Source: Priapulus caudatus
Lineage: Eukaryota > Priapulida > Priapulimorpha > Priapulimorphida > Priapulidae
Direction: 5' to 3'
DNA: 51,188 bases
NCBI RefSeq assembly: GCF_000485595.1
Contig: NW_014577145.1
Coordinates: 86,366-137,553 of the forward strand
Shown here: positions 22,601 through 32,181 of the stretch, one piece after another
Numbering within the stretch: the stretch's first letter is position 1
How the letters are laid out: the number at the start of each line of letters is the position of its first letter
The notes under the pieces: generated by a model
Told to the model about the DNA's origin: nothing
Seen by the model: only the letters and a program-made list of their open reading frames with translations
The model's database searches: none
Program-made: the position numbers and the translations under genes

Positions 22601-25058
22601 TAGGACCCTCAAAAAGAGAAAAAGACAGAATTAGAGTGTGACAAAAGAAGGGAAAGAGAGGGTATTGGAGGAGGGAGAGAGAGAGAGAGAGAGAAAAGGA
22701 AAGAAAGAGAATTCAGAATAAAAAAAGAGTTCAATAAACAGACTCACAGCGCTAGCGTGGCTGTATCCAGAATTCGAATAACAGTATCGCGACGATATTC
22801 AATATTTGTTAATAAACTGTGAGGTGTGTTCGAACTGGATTTGTTCACCTTTGCCGCGTGAGCGTCACGTCCGTCCACACCGCCGAGCGTGCTTACCTGC
22901 CAGACGAGCTCAGCTGTTGAGTACGAACGCAGCGACTCGACGCACACCCGCACGCCGGGCGTTACGCTGACTTCCTCCACTTCCTCCTCCTGTTCCCGGC
23001 CCTTCGCCCGCCGCAGCTTTTTGTTCTTCAGCGACTTCGTGAGCAGCGCGCGCACCGTGTGCTTCTTGCTCTTCTTTTTGTTCGAGTTCTGCGACGTTGC
23101 GGAATTCACAGACGCCGCGTCGGAATCCTCATCGTCCTCGTAATCGGAATCGGAGCCGCTTTCGGCCGCGTCACCGTCGGCCATGACGGCGTTTCTGTCC
23201 GAGTCCCGGATCGCTCCCAGATTTGTGCCGGCTTCGCTGCTAGGAACACCGTTGGGCATTTCAGTTTCTGTCGCTTGAGAACTACTTTCGGCTACAGGTG
23301 CCTTGGGTTTATGTGTGAGGAGCGATTTCAAGGGTACTATAGTGTCCTTGTCCTTAATAACAACATAGTTTCTGTCTCCAAGCTGCAAGCGAGCTGCCTC
23401 GAACGCATTCAATACCTTCACTCTGTAAGAAAAAAAGTCTGAGTACTATCTGTCCAAATGTGCATAGCAACACGATTCATACTGACAACTAGACTTGACT
23501 TTTAACAGTTCACATAATATATACATGTTCTTCCACGATAAAATACGCAAACGTGATATTCCTGAAACAAAAATGTGTAGATGTCAAATTCGAACGAAAA
23601 ATTCAAGAACAATTGCTACCTTTTAAGGTCATCTCCCTCTATGATATGGCTGGGTGGACTGATCATGATGTCTTTTAATTCACGATCGTCCTTTGAAAAG
23701 CTACGGCATTGCCAGTGTACATCTAGTGACACAAGTTGAACCTACAACCAATTCTCATCATTAGTTAGGCCAATAAAAAAATTAGGTGTGTTTCCTATTG
23801 CATCGAAAACAAAAGTAGGGTAGGTAGATAGGGTTTTTTTTTAAATATATTTTTTTTAAATACAGGTGTTTGTTAATTCGACATCTTACAGGTTATAAAT
23901 ATGATTCCTCGTTTGTATTCTGTTTTAATATTGAATCTTAAATAATATTTTATTTTTTATTTTATTTTTGGAAAAAAAAGTTTAGGGTCGGCCCTAATAA
24001 TCTAGGGACGGTCGGTCGACCGGAAACACACCTATTTTTTTGTTTGGCTTTACCGTAGATATTATCACCACATACCACAAACATTCTATTCATAATTTGC
24101 AATCATTGACTCACCTGTACAAATACTATTATAAGGCGTAATATCAACGCATGTTACATACAGCAACGTTTCTCCACACATCCACATAAATATAACTGCT
24201 TTATATCTTACATAATACACTTTTACTATCCGGTAAACGAAGTGGTAATTACCTCTTCCACAACTGCATAGACTTTCTTGTTGTCGTTTTTTCGAGCAGC
24301 TGCCATGCCCTTGGTGATAGAGAGCCACCTGGCGTGCTCAAAGCAAAACATTGTTCCCCAAAGCTGCTGACCAACGTAAAACTCTCCCGCCGTGAACTCG
24401 CTGTCTCGGTTACGTTTATCCCGGAGATCGTCAAGGTCGTATGCCTGTTCGCCGGTTAGAACACACCTGTACCACAAGTGTGCATTATAATTATACAAGT
24501 CTCATCAACACACATAGCAACTGTGAAAATTGGCCGCCGCTGTTCAGGACCACAGTATGCGATTACAGGGGTAGAAATAATGATAAAAAAAGGACCATCT
24601 AGTTTGAAATTTAGATAGTCCTCCAAAATTTTAGATGGTCCTCCTAAATTTGAAATTGTTCTCTAAAAGTAATGCGGCGTGCAACCGTAAGAAAGAGATT
24701 TTACATGGTGATAAAATGGTCCGTATATAATTATTCACCTACAACAGTGTTAGAGCTTTAAAATAAAAACCTCTCACCAAACTGGGCGAGTGAGTCAATA
24801 AGTTAACTCGCCCAAACGGAATCTGTACTCGCCCAAATTTAAAAACAAAAATGCTTGTCAAACAATAGTGAAAAAATAGACTATGGGGGTGGGTTCGGGA
24901 AGGGGTCCCTGAATAGGCGGGGTCCGAGGAATTTTCAGATCTGTACAAAATTTACTTGCAATCTATGAGCCGTTAAGGTCCTCTTTTGGTTCAGTGCATA
25001 TCATATTACCAGGAGTGTATAATATAGAGATCTATATTATATAAATAGATAGATAGAT

Positions 25059-25094
<36 letters not shown>

Positions 25095-28000
25095 TCTATA
25101 TATTATATCGATATTATACACTCCTGATATTACAATATATACATGGAAAATCGTAATGAAATTCACACAACGTTTATTTTTGCGTGCCGGCACGCTCATT
25201 ATGTGTCATTCCCAATTGCAGCTTTTTCCTCAATTCCAAGAAAGAATTTTGCTGTCGTCCTCTGATCCCAGCGGTGCCCACCCCCTATAATGAACATGCC
25301 CCACATGACTTTTAAGCAATCCTGCACTCCCCCCTCCCCCCTACATCAATCAATATGCCGCCCCAGACACGCTGTGCTGACTGTCGGCGACCTTTGATAA
25401 TATAAAGTGAGGATGCCGTGCGATAGCCACCGTTCACAATTGCTAGCATTGTTTTTCATCAACGTTTGGATATATAACGTAAGGAACCAACAATTGAGTA
25501 AAGTTTTAGAGAATTATTTTTACTCGCGAACATGGGCGATCGAGTCAGCTTTAGCTTTTACTTGCCCGATATTATTTTCACTCGACATTGGCGAGCGGGC
25601 GAGTGCCAAGCTCGTTCACTGTACAATGAATGTATCAAACGATACAGTAATTGTTTATTCACTTTAATAGTATATTGGAACATGGAAACTTCAAAGAAAA
25701 TTACCGTAAAATGGGACCAAAATATTTAATGGTCCTTCGGACCATTGCCTTTGAAAATCTGATGTTCCTCCTGATTATTTGATGGCCCCGGACCAACGGA
25801 CCATCGCTTATTTCGACCCCTGCGATTATAATTTTAATCAAAATCTTATTACAATAAAATTACTGGTGGCCATTAATCGCATTTCGATTGTGTATTGACA
25901 TTTGCATTGATTGTGGAAGAGTTTGTCAGTGTTCAAGACTACTGCACATTATACTAAGTTAAGAACTACAGATCTTACACTTATCATTAGCCATACCTAG
26001 ATCCACCCCTGCATCGTAGAGTGACATCGATATTGCTTTGTCTGATAACTCCTACCCATGGCCCTAGCACGATCACAGTATATTCACACAACTCCTAAGC
26101 AAAAAAAATAATAATATTAATACCATTTTTAGTAAACTGATAATCGCAGCAAACTTTTCACACATCTATGAGCATATTAGCAATTCTAATGCCATTTTGG
26201 ATTCAGTAACATTTTGCCACTCTACCATTGTGGTATGGTTTTGGATAGTAAATTTGATATTAGTTCAATTGGTTTTCTTACATAATAAAATCTTGTGCTT
26301 AACCCATTCCTTATCTGAAATACTAGTTAATATGCTCCACGTCTGATTTTTTACCTCTAGAGGTATAAGGTCCTGGGAGCTGACATGTTTAATGCCAAGT
26401 TTCGTTCCGAGGATGTGAATATCTGCTGTAACCGTGACAACTCGACAATAGCCTCGCTGAATGTCTTTGCCAGAAATTCTCCTGACAATATCACCCGGCA
26501 TCACTGATCTGTCAGCAAGTTTTACCTGAAAGTGAAAACTACTTGTAAGTACTGCATAAGAATAACATGTTACAACCCCTCCCAAAACCTGTGACACACC
26601 TTTGAGGCACTATTACCATGTACGCTCAGAGCTATCGGTGACAAATGGAATAGTTGTTCTACCACGAGTAAAAGTCTGGGGCCTAGAGCATGAGGCAGGA
26701 TGCTTTAGAACGACTACACGAATCACACCAAGGCTCTCGAAGTGCCGTGAAAGAGTCAGGACAGACCATATGGTGGCCGACACAGAACGCCAACGACATT
26801 AAAACAGTGGATGCGTCAATGGTGGTAGAGTGTCGACAGAGCAGACCAAATCACAGCGAGAACAACCCCTGCAGCCAATAGAGTTGCAGGGTACGGCGTC
26901 GACAGCCATGTTGGACGGATCTAACGGCAATTCAACAAGCAGACATTTCTGGTAGTGGTAGACTATTAGTCTCGTTGGATCGAAGTGAAGAGGCTGACAA
27001 GTCTGACGCAGCTCTGTGTAATTACAAGAATGAAAGCAATGTTTACGGCTTTCGGTATCCCAGATGCAGTAATATCGGATAATGGGCTGCAAATATACTC
27101 TCACGGAATTCCGTCAGTTTGCTAAGTCGTGGGATTCACTCACAAAACGACCAACCCATACACACACAAGAGAATGGGATGGCTGAACGTGCCGTGCAGA
27201 CGGCTAAACCTTACTGAAGCTGGATGATCCAGAGATTGGATTGTTGAACTATAAGGCAACTGCGCATTCAAGCTACAGGTGTCTCCGTCTATGGCACTAC
27301 AGGTACAAAAACTCCGGACCAGACTTCCGATACTGGAGCGAAACTCTACTGCCAAAGGTTCCAGATAGCCAGCACATCGTCAGTCTGACGAATCAGCTAG
27401 CCACCTACAAGAGCGTATTATGATGCCAGGAAGGTGCTCGAATACTACCTCACCTGCACAGTGCCAGTCTGCCCGCATGACGAAGCGGGACACTGGAGAA
27501 GGCGGTGGACCAAGCGGGGAACAGTTATCGGTGGTGACGAAAACAACCGATCCTACATCATTCAGACGAATGCGGGAATTCATCGTCGGAACCGTAAACA
27601 TATACAAGACACCCCAGTGACACCTAGTGGGCAGAATTCTACGCCACCTCCATCCACACAGCAAGGCATAGTTGTGCCGGCAGCAGAGGAACCGGTTGTT
27701 CTTGAACAACCTTTACGCAACATTGCTCCAGGCAACAATGGTCCCGAGTCGAAGGAAGATGCAGATACAGCTTCACCATCTGATGTCAAGCAACAACCTA
27801 TATGGTACCAGTGACCTTCACATCGAGTGGCCGGGCAGTGCGTCCACCTCACCGTTTCGGAGACTACAAGTGTTAGTTTAAGGCGACTAAGATCCGCTAA
27901 GGGCAGAATAATCCCTGGATCTGAAGTCCAGACAGTGGGCAGTCTACCCTACTGTCTAAATTAGTGTTAGGTGTCGTTTGGTTAGCATTGTTGAAAAGTT

Positions 28001-29220
28001 AATCTTTTGTCATTCAAAGACATTCATGCTATAGAATAAGATGTTCATCTCAAAGGAAACAAGATGTCATAATGATTAATGACGGTAGCGCCCTGTAAAA
28101 GAGTTGTCTATCCTTTCGTTAGATATTTTAGAGCCAGGGGGAGCTACGGGAGTTCGGCATGGCGGTTTGTAATCTCATGTTCTGCTCAGCTACGTTTCCT
28201 AAATAAAACGAATCTACATGAAGTTAAATCTCTTGTTTGGGTTTACACAATCATGACAACTACCTATTTACTGTGAATATGAGAATGGCAATATTAAATA
28301 TAAACATTTTGCTACTGCGACGCTAGTACCATGACTTAATTTTCCTGTCCAAGATCATGGTAATCGTGCTCAATTGGTTGTAGTAAAACACGACGTCATA
28401 CTCATAGTACCGCTGCATGATTCTGATCTTTCTCCTCTCTACTCTAGAAGTCACAGTACTGTACAGGAATGATCATGTGACCCCAGAATTGAGATTTTAT
28501 TACGTTAAATGCTTTACATATGTTGTTTCAGTTCCCTACAAAACTTAGCAATAATCTTAATCTTCATGCATTTCTTGGCATACAACAAGGCATACACTAA
28601 TAACTATTACTATTAGTAATAGTAATTAATTAGTATTACTCATCATAAATAAAAATAACTAATAGTATTAGTAATAGTAATACTACTACTACTACTAGTA
28701 CTAGTATTACTATTAGTAATAACTAAACTATTCTTCAAACAATTCTGAAAAACCTCCTGGAACAATTCCTAGGATATTTTCTCCTTTCTGCAAACCTAGA
28801 ATTTATGCATAACTCCATAAGCCTTATGATAAGCTTTTTTTGTCTCATGAACAACAGAGTAATAACATTACCACTGTCACTATCAGACAGTATCAATACG
28901 ACACTAGACACTCAGTATCACTATCACTAGGGCCTAGTAATAGTAGTATCAGTCACCTTATTTTCTGGCACAACTTCTTCATTGCCTTTCGGGTACCACG
29001 ACACTCGAATAAACCCCTTTTTCACGACAAAATTATCTTCATAATCATTCTCCTCTTCGTCGCTACTGACGTATTCTGAATTTTCTAAAACTAAACCAAA
29101 TTCGCGTTCTCCTTTTCGGTTCGTTCTGTAAACAGCATCTTCCTCGAAAAATTTATAGGACGCAGCCATGTTGCTTGCCGAACTGTCTTCTGGGATGCAT
29201 CGCTTAATCAAAATGGCCAT
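10698..29220 (-). CDS. UBE2O: UBE2O-like E2/E3 hybrid ubiquitin-conjugating enzyme, 19 exons, about 1213 aa
   Basis: Exons, complement of: 28957-29220, 26355-26525, 25997-26094, 24253-24466, 23620-23741, 22897-23422, 22400-22502, 21316-21524, 20891-21019, 15174-15271, 14662-14835, 13593-14197, 13284-13384, 13021-13080, 12598-12800, 12189-12286, 11796-11957, 11455-11585, 10698-10870. An in-frame TAA precedes the ATG at 29220 (a second in-frame ATG is at 29169). N-terminal SH3-like/CR1 region ([26 protein letters not shown]), CR2 with acidic and Lys-rich NLS-like stretches (exon 6), then GFVVD/YGVVQS and [15 protein letters not shown] coiled-coil-like stretch is followed by the UBC fold: [13 protein letters not shown], catalytic Cys in [40 protein letters not shown]. 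The C-terminal block is [13 protein letters not shown]. Human UBE2O (1292 aa) monoubiquitylates orphan and nuclear-import substrates. All junction phases agree except exon 15 (203 bp), which needs one extra base near 12697-12709: the frame changes from NDYPEL to PPVFHYIS. Assembly error or a damaged allele are both possible. Intron 9 holds an opposite-strand gene. Confidence 0.94.
14198..14320. repeat. Two decayed tandem copies of the UBE2O exon 12 start
   Basis: On the plus strand the exon boundary CGTGGAAGAACGCCGTACTC (14172-14191) recurs as CGTGGAAGAATGCTGTACGG (from 14234) and AGTGGAAGAATGCCATACAC (from 14298). The period is 62-64 bp and the unit spans the acceptor and the first about 25 coding bases. 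The intermediate sequence ACACATGTAAG / ACACGTGTAAG is also repeated. Confidence 0.8.
14497..14660. repeat. Donor-adjacent dispersed repeat, copy 1
   Basis: Imperfect inverted ends (CATGGTAAAAAATACACGGGAG ... CTCCCGTGGAAAAAAG, with the internal word GCTCCCGT repeated). The right part ACTTTTAAAAAAGAGCTCCC recurs at 44570-44600. The repeat ends two bases from the UBE2O exon 11 donor. Confidence 0.6.
14836..15173. other. UBE2O intron 10
   Basis: AT-rich intron with TATATATA runs near 15090-15110; no element or exon recognised. Confidence 0.6.
15651..15723. repeat. Hairpin with 22-nt perfect arms
   Basis: Arm 15651-15672 (begins TAGCTCTAGTACTATAG, ends CCCGC) is the exact reverse complement of 15702-15723, with a GC-rich 29-nt loop. 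It lies about 300 bp upstream of the NAT16-like start codon, within UBE2O intron 9. MITE-like; a regulatory role is not excluded. Confidence 0.8.
16016..19390 (+). CDS. NAT16-like GNAT acetyltransferase, 4 exons, 347 aa, nested in UBE2O intron 9
   Basis: Exons 16016-16035, 16982-17132, 17620-17847 and 18746-19390 total 1044 bp with all GT-AG phases matching. ATG at 16016 is the first in-frame Met. The N-terminus [20 protein letters not shown] and then [24 protein letters not shown] and [18 protein letters not shown] follow the pattern of N-acetyltransferase 16 (histidine N-acetyltransferase family: IY.G.DYL, VDAGETVL, R). The usual GNAT acetyl-CoA loop (Q/RxxGxG/A) is poorly matched here ([17 protein letters not shown]). 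The second half ([35 protein letters not shown]) matches the length and layout of the C-terminal lobe. Human NAT16 is 369 aa. Exon 4 is extremely GC- and CpG-rich compared with the other exons. It is transcribed against UBE2O, wholly inside its intron. Family assignment moderate; substrate unknown. Confidence 0.78.
16159..16514. mobile_element. 356-bp MITE with perfect 22-bp TIRs and internal tandem copy
   Basis: TIRs 16159-16180 (starting GTGGCTATATGCCCGG) and 16493-16514 are exact inverted copies. Inside, a block of about 75 bp (TGTTTACTTGAGAAATCACC ... ATTTAGGAAATC) occurs twice, from about 16208 and 16428, each followed by GTGCCCGGC. A (CCCTAA)3 tract sits beside the first copy. Located in intron 1 of the NAT16-like gene. 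No convincing target duplication. Confidence 0.85.
16184..16205. repeat. Interstitial telomere-type (CCCTAA)n tract
   Basis: Three full CCCTAA units plus CCCT, inside the MITE at 16159-16514. Matches the canonical metazoan telomere repeat TTAGGG on the other strand. Confidence 0.9.
16575..16700. mobile_element. Short MITE with CAACAAGAGTA inverted ends
   Basis: CAACAAGAGTA at 16575-16585 is inverted at 16690-16700 (TACTCTTGTTG), 126 bp in all, with an internal repeat of TAGTTTAGCAC. No target duplication found. Confidence 0.55.
18100..18345 (+). pseudogene. Two diverged copies of the NAT16-like exon 4 acceptor and exon start
   Basis: Copy A: acceptor-like CACCTTTCAG ending at 18109, then a frame reading [20 protein letters not shown], against [20 protein letters not shown] at the real exon 4. 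Copy B (exon-like from about 18273): CATCTTTCATG, then [10 protein letters not shown] and a stop; the nucleotides near the end (TGTGAGACAAATCTCA) match copy A (TGCGACAAATCTCA). A weaker third relic is near 17940-17985. All lie in intron 3, upstream of the working exon. Confidence 0.7.
18385..18734. mobile_element. CAGGGT-ended hAT-like MITE, copy 1 (uninterrupted, 350 bp)
   Basis: Ends CAGGGTTAGAAATTAAC and GTTAATTTCGCACCCTG are inverted repeats. Many subterminal GGAGTCC/GGACTCC words lie in both orientations. Other copies at 44952-45742 and 49588-50834. It ends 12 bp before NAT16-like exon 4; only TTATCTTTCAG separates element and exon. Confidence 0.9.
19391..20890. other. Remainder of UBE2O intron 9 downstream of the nested gene
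   Basis: No exon or defined element recognised on either strand. It should hold the NAT16-like 3' UTR. Short repeats only (CAGCACAGCATTG-like near 20490-20525). Confidence 0.5.
21759..22376. mobile_element. Tigger/pogo-type MITE with TA target duplication, interrupted by a SINE
   Basis: The left end CAGTAGAAGTCCAAAAATCC and right end (inverted: CAGTAGAAGTCCAAAAATCC) are flanked by TA on both sides (21757-58, 22377-78). TIR wording and TA site are typical of Tigger/pogo MITEs. Without the SINE the element is about 330 bp. In UBE2O intron 7. Confidence 0.88.
21954..22227 (-). mobile_element. tRNA-derived SINE with 13-bp target-site duplication
   Basis: Perfect direct repeats GTATTTGCCAATG at 21941-21953 and 22228-22240 flank the element. 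The 5' head (about 22226-22160, minus strand) is tRNA-Ala-like: A box TGGCTCAATGG, anticodon-loop-like CTCGCAT, degenerate B box GGGGGTTCATTTC. A body containing ATACCAAAGACTTGAAAAAT follows, and it ends in TTTAACTTTAA. The head is too degenerate for a working tRNA. Retroposed into the Tigger-type MITE. Confidence 0.9.
22676..22712. repeat. (GA)n-rich purine microsatellite
   Basis: GAGAGAGAGAGAGAGAGA within an A/G-only stretch in UBE2O intron 6. Confidence 0.9.
23783..24034. mobile_element. 252-bp MITE with TAGGTGTGTTTCC inverted ends
   Basis: TAGGTGTGTTTCC at 23783-23795 is inverted at 24022-24034 (GGAAACACACCTA). The interior contains A/T-rich runs and GGTCGGTCGACCGG. Lies in UBE2O intron 4. 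Target duplication not clear. Confidence 0.7.
24566..25822. mobile_element. hAT-like non-autonomous element with GGTCC subterminal words
   Basis: Ends CAGGGGTAGAAATAA and TTATTTCGACCCCTG are inverted repeats. TGCGATTA precedes the element and the same 8 bp spans its right end (the TG shared with the element end), as expected of a hAT 8-bp target duplication. Near both ends the words GGACCAT and GGTCCT are repeated. The middle carries a second family of CTCGCCC words (24785-24832, 25525-25610) and a nested MITE. In UBE2O intron 3. No transposase frame seen. Confidence 0.8.
25010..25126. mobile_element. 117-bp MITE with perfect 7-bp target duplication
   Basis: CAGGAGTGTATAATAT at the left end is inverted at the right (ATATTATACACTCCTG). 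ATATTAC occurs directly outside both ends (25003-25009 and 25127-25133). The core is (GATA)n(TA)n. Nested in the 24566-25822 element. Ends resemble those of 45069-45525. Confidence 0.88.
26595..28258 (+). pseudogene. 5'-truncated, degenerate Ty3/gypsy retrotransposon (integrase to 3' LTR)
   Basis: In shifted frames: a pre-integrase stretch with [17 protein letters not shown] (about 26605), a zinc-binding H2C2-like region ([15 protein letters not shown]) at about 26700-26860, and the integrase core with [13 protein letters not shown] (about 27045-27085) and [11 protein letters not shown] (27240). The [10 protein letters not shown]-type end of the catalytic domain follows near 27310. Internal stops and frameshifts are frequent, and gag, protease, RT and 5' LTR are absent. 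It begins 70 bp from UBE2O exon 2, inside intron 1, in the opposite orientation. Dead copy. Confidence 0.87.
28065..28258 (+). repeat. Candidate 3' LTR of the gypsy relic (194 bp)
   Basis: Starts TGTCAT and ends ATGACA (TG...CA with 6-bp inverted ends). It is preceded directly by a purine tract, AAAGGAAACAAGA, that suits a PPT, and contains AATAAA at about 28202. No second LTR is in the window, so the boundaries rest on these signals alone. Confidence 0.65.
28604..28727. repeat. Imperfect (TAGTAA)/(ACT)n low-complexity repeat
   Basis: Irregular ATTAGTAATAGT and ACTACTACTACTAGTACTAG strings in UBE2O intron 1, partly palindromic. Confidence 0.85.
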
Positions 29221-29819
29221 GGCGATTGCAGACCATGACGATTAATTTCAAATGAAATTTTAATATAAAACACTTACGAAATTTAAATAAACCATTACGA
29301 TATATGTATAAAAATTACGTGAGAATTTTTTTTATAAATACTTATAACTATTATTCAAAACACAAACAACAAAACAAACATTAAAGGGATATACTATAGA
29401 CTCTAGAATTTTACTGCATATAACGGTACTTACTGTATAACAAATCGTTATACACGTACTCGTTACCAGATACCTAATTTAATTGTTATAATTAATTATA
29501 CATCAACGCTACAAAATTTAAACGGCGCCATTGACACCAGCGCCCGTGCTGCCACCCTGAAAAAGTTGCGCATTTGACAATTTATTTTGCACGTTACAGA
29601 CCGAGAGCTAATCACAAAAGTGCAATTATATTTATACCTAAATGCTATTTAACCGAACGATGTTCATTGTAGGACAAATTTATCGATAATATAACTGAAA
29701 CTATATGTCGTTTATAAGATATTACAATCCTTTTGCTTTTAAATTAATAAATATCTCCCAAATCCCATTGGTTGATACAAATCCCGTGCCTGAAACTCCT
29801 GTTTTATGGTGCATTGTGA

Positions 29820-29835
29820 CCCTAACCCTAACCCT
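29820..29835. repeat. Short interstitial (CCCTAA)2-CCCT tract
   Basis: Two and a half telomere-type units followed by A-rich DNA. Confidence 0.85.
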
Positions 29836-29973
29836 ATTAAAAAAATAATAATTAATTGTTGTAAAAATTATTTGTTGTTATTAAATTGTTGTAAATAAAT
29901 CCCTTAATTGGAAAAAAATAGTTAAATGGATAAAGATAGAAAAATACAGAAAACAGGTAAATAATAAAAAATC

Positions 29974-30044
29974 AGATGGGATTCGATGCAGTTAACGACC
30001 TTTGAGCCGTGACGCCTGTGCTGTACCCGTTCGGCTATCCAGGC
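29974..30044 (-). repeat. tRNA-like (SINE head or tRNA pseudogene)
   Basis: On the minus strand: GCCTGGATAGCCGAACGGGT (A-box-like region), a central GGCGTCACGGCTCAAAGGTC and then GCATCGAATCCCATCTG (B-box-like). An A/T-rich tail follows on the same strand. Arms do not all pair, so a working tRNA is unlikely; a tRNA-type SINE is the better guess. Confidence 0.5.
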
Positions 30045-30199
30045 TTATTGCGTTTCTATATTATGGATGTGCCATGAATATGACAACACTGTCACGTCAT
30101 TGAGGCAGTTGAGGAATCCATGTTTAACCCTCCTCTTGAGGGTAAAAAGGTTATCAGACACTTACTCTTCACATGTCAGTGGAAAGCACATTTCATGGT

Positions 30200-30665
30200 C
30201 TTTTCAATAAAGTGATAAAAATGGTAGGTCAGCGCTGAAACAAAAAAGTTTTTCACTCTGTCCATTAGCCCATGTCCTCAGAAAATGTCTGATATCTGAC
30301 CTTTCCCCCACTGCCCTTTGACCTGTGACCTCCAATTTCGCACTGGTGATGAGTTTCCTGCCCATCACACTATACACCGAATATTAAGAGCATAGGTCAA
30401 GCCGTTAAGATTTGTGCCGCAATTCCGTATTCCCTCCTATACCTTAAGTTAAGTGGGAAATATTCCCCCTCCGTTTACACATCTTGACCTTTGACCCCAA
30501 AATTTGTCATCCCGATCCCCCCCCCCCCGACGTCCCTAATATCGTGACCATACGTCGAGCGGTTAAGATTTGTGCCCAACTGTTGACGGACAGACGGACG
30601 CACGGACGGACAATCATGCGATTCTACAAGCTGCATCTGACTTCGTCAGATGAGCTAAAAAGCAT
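30200..30665. repeat. Probable dispersed repeat with GACGGACG-rich end
   Basis: Two CCCCC-centred blocks with similar wording (TGACCTTTGACC..., ...AGCCGTTAAGATTTGTGCC / AGCGGTTAAGATTTGTGCC), then GACGGACAGACGGACGCACG, then GCATCTGACTTCGTCAGATGAGC. Strings of this type recur in invertebrate genomes. Ends and class unknown. Confidence 0.5.
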
Positions 30666-31320
30666 GACTAGCACACTTATTTACATTGTGGTCCTTGTTT
30701 TGCTATGCCTTGAATCTAACAATTACACTACTATCAGCACTAACTATTGAAATATACAAATTTGTAGTTTTAACCGGTCATACAATGGTACATTCTCATA
30801 AGACGATACAAACTTTTCTTATGCCTAATTTCAACTGAATTCTTTTAGCGAAAATCATACTCCTCTGCCTCTAATGTTTCTACCTTTTCCATCAGACATT
30901 TCTTAACACTATACTTAAAACTAAAATAAACAGAATTTGTTTACTTCATATTACTTGATTACTTTTACAGTATTTTATTTAACAACATATTTCAACGACA
31001 AATAAATACTCTTACATTACTGTACACCTATGCTAAATTGACGTGCAGTGGTAACTAGATAATGTAATATTCTAGATCTCTGTCAACAACAGTAACAAAG
31101 TACTATTATACATGGTATGCACATAAAATTACAATAATGCTATCTGCATTGCTTCCTCCTAAACAGAGACATTGCGAGATTTGGCATTGTTAAAACGTAC
31201 ACTATACTTAGATTAACTATCACTGCAGATATCAATCCCAAAATGCCATCGATTTCTCCTACACTAGAATGGTGCACATGGGCACACAGAAATATACCTT
31301 ATAGTTTAACATGAACTCAT

Positions 31321-31321
31321 G

Positions 31322-31359
<38 letters not shown>

Positions 31360-31361
31360 TG
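31321..31361. repeat. (TA)n microsatellite
   Basis: TATATATATACATATATATA-type run. Confidence 0.9.
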
Positions 31362-32181
31362 ATCGATATGTATACACTTGTATATGGTAAACTCATTGTA
31401 TACATATGTTCATAGTAGTAATAAAAGTCAGGACTATCTCATAGCTGCTGGGTGAATCACATGATTTTAAAAGCTCACACAATGCTTAAAGGTAGAATGT
31501 GGCCATTTATCCACTACTGTTGGCAAATTCTAGGATAACAGACACTACGTGTGATTCATAAGTGCACGTAACCTCACCACCAAAATTCACATAACTGTTT
31601 AATTTTACCACACGTTACCTTACAAACCTAATTTTCATGCTGTTTGTCAACAGTCCAAGCTCAGTTCAAATTTACAGTTTGTGTCACGTGACAATAACAG
31701 TAAGAGTTAGCAAGGAAATGTGTGTCCCATATATTATAATGCAAGTAATAAGCCAATCATGCATATGGCCCAGCATGCATGCCAATGTGCCCGGTAACAA
31801 ACCTCTGTAATTACACACACTTTGGCAGTAATTGTTATCCGAATTGTCAACAACAGCTGGTAAATGCAGATGATTTCAACGGAGACATTATTAGGAACCA
31901 GCAGTGAAAATGGATGAAGTAATAGAATTTAGTAGTAAGGTTATACACTTATAAATGACACCTTGTGTCACTTATTCTATGCATGGTGGTATGAGATTGC
32001 CATTGTTCTACCTTTAAGTTCTTGCTCACAACACATAGTGTGCATGGAAAAGGCCATTACTTCACTATCTGGTTTCTCGACATCAAGCTATTAAATTCTA
32101 AATTACGAATAATTTATCAGAACAGAAAACACCATTGTACATATTTATACGTAGCAGAATGACGGTAGCATCCTCTGGTAT

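Larger units (their letters stand above)
29221..32181. other. Intergenic region between UBE2O and TMEM94
   Basis: No coding exon recognised. It contains the UBE2O 5' flank and the TMEM94 3' UTR. Repeats inside are listed separately: telomere-type tract, tRNA-like sequence, a dispersed repeat and an AT microsatellite. Confidence 0.55.
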
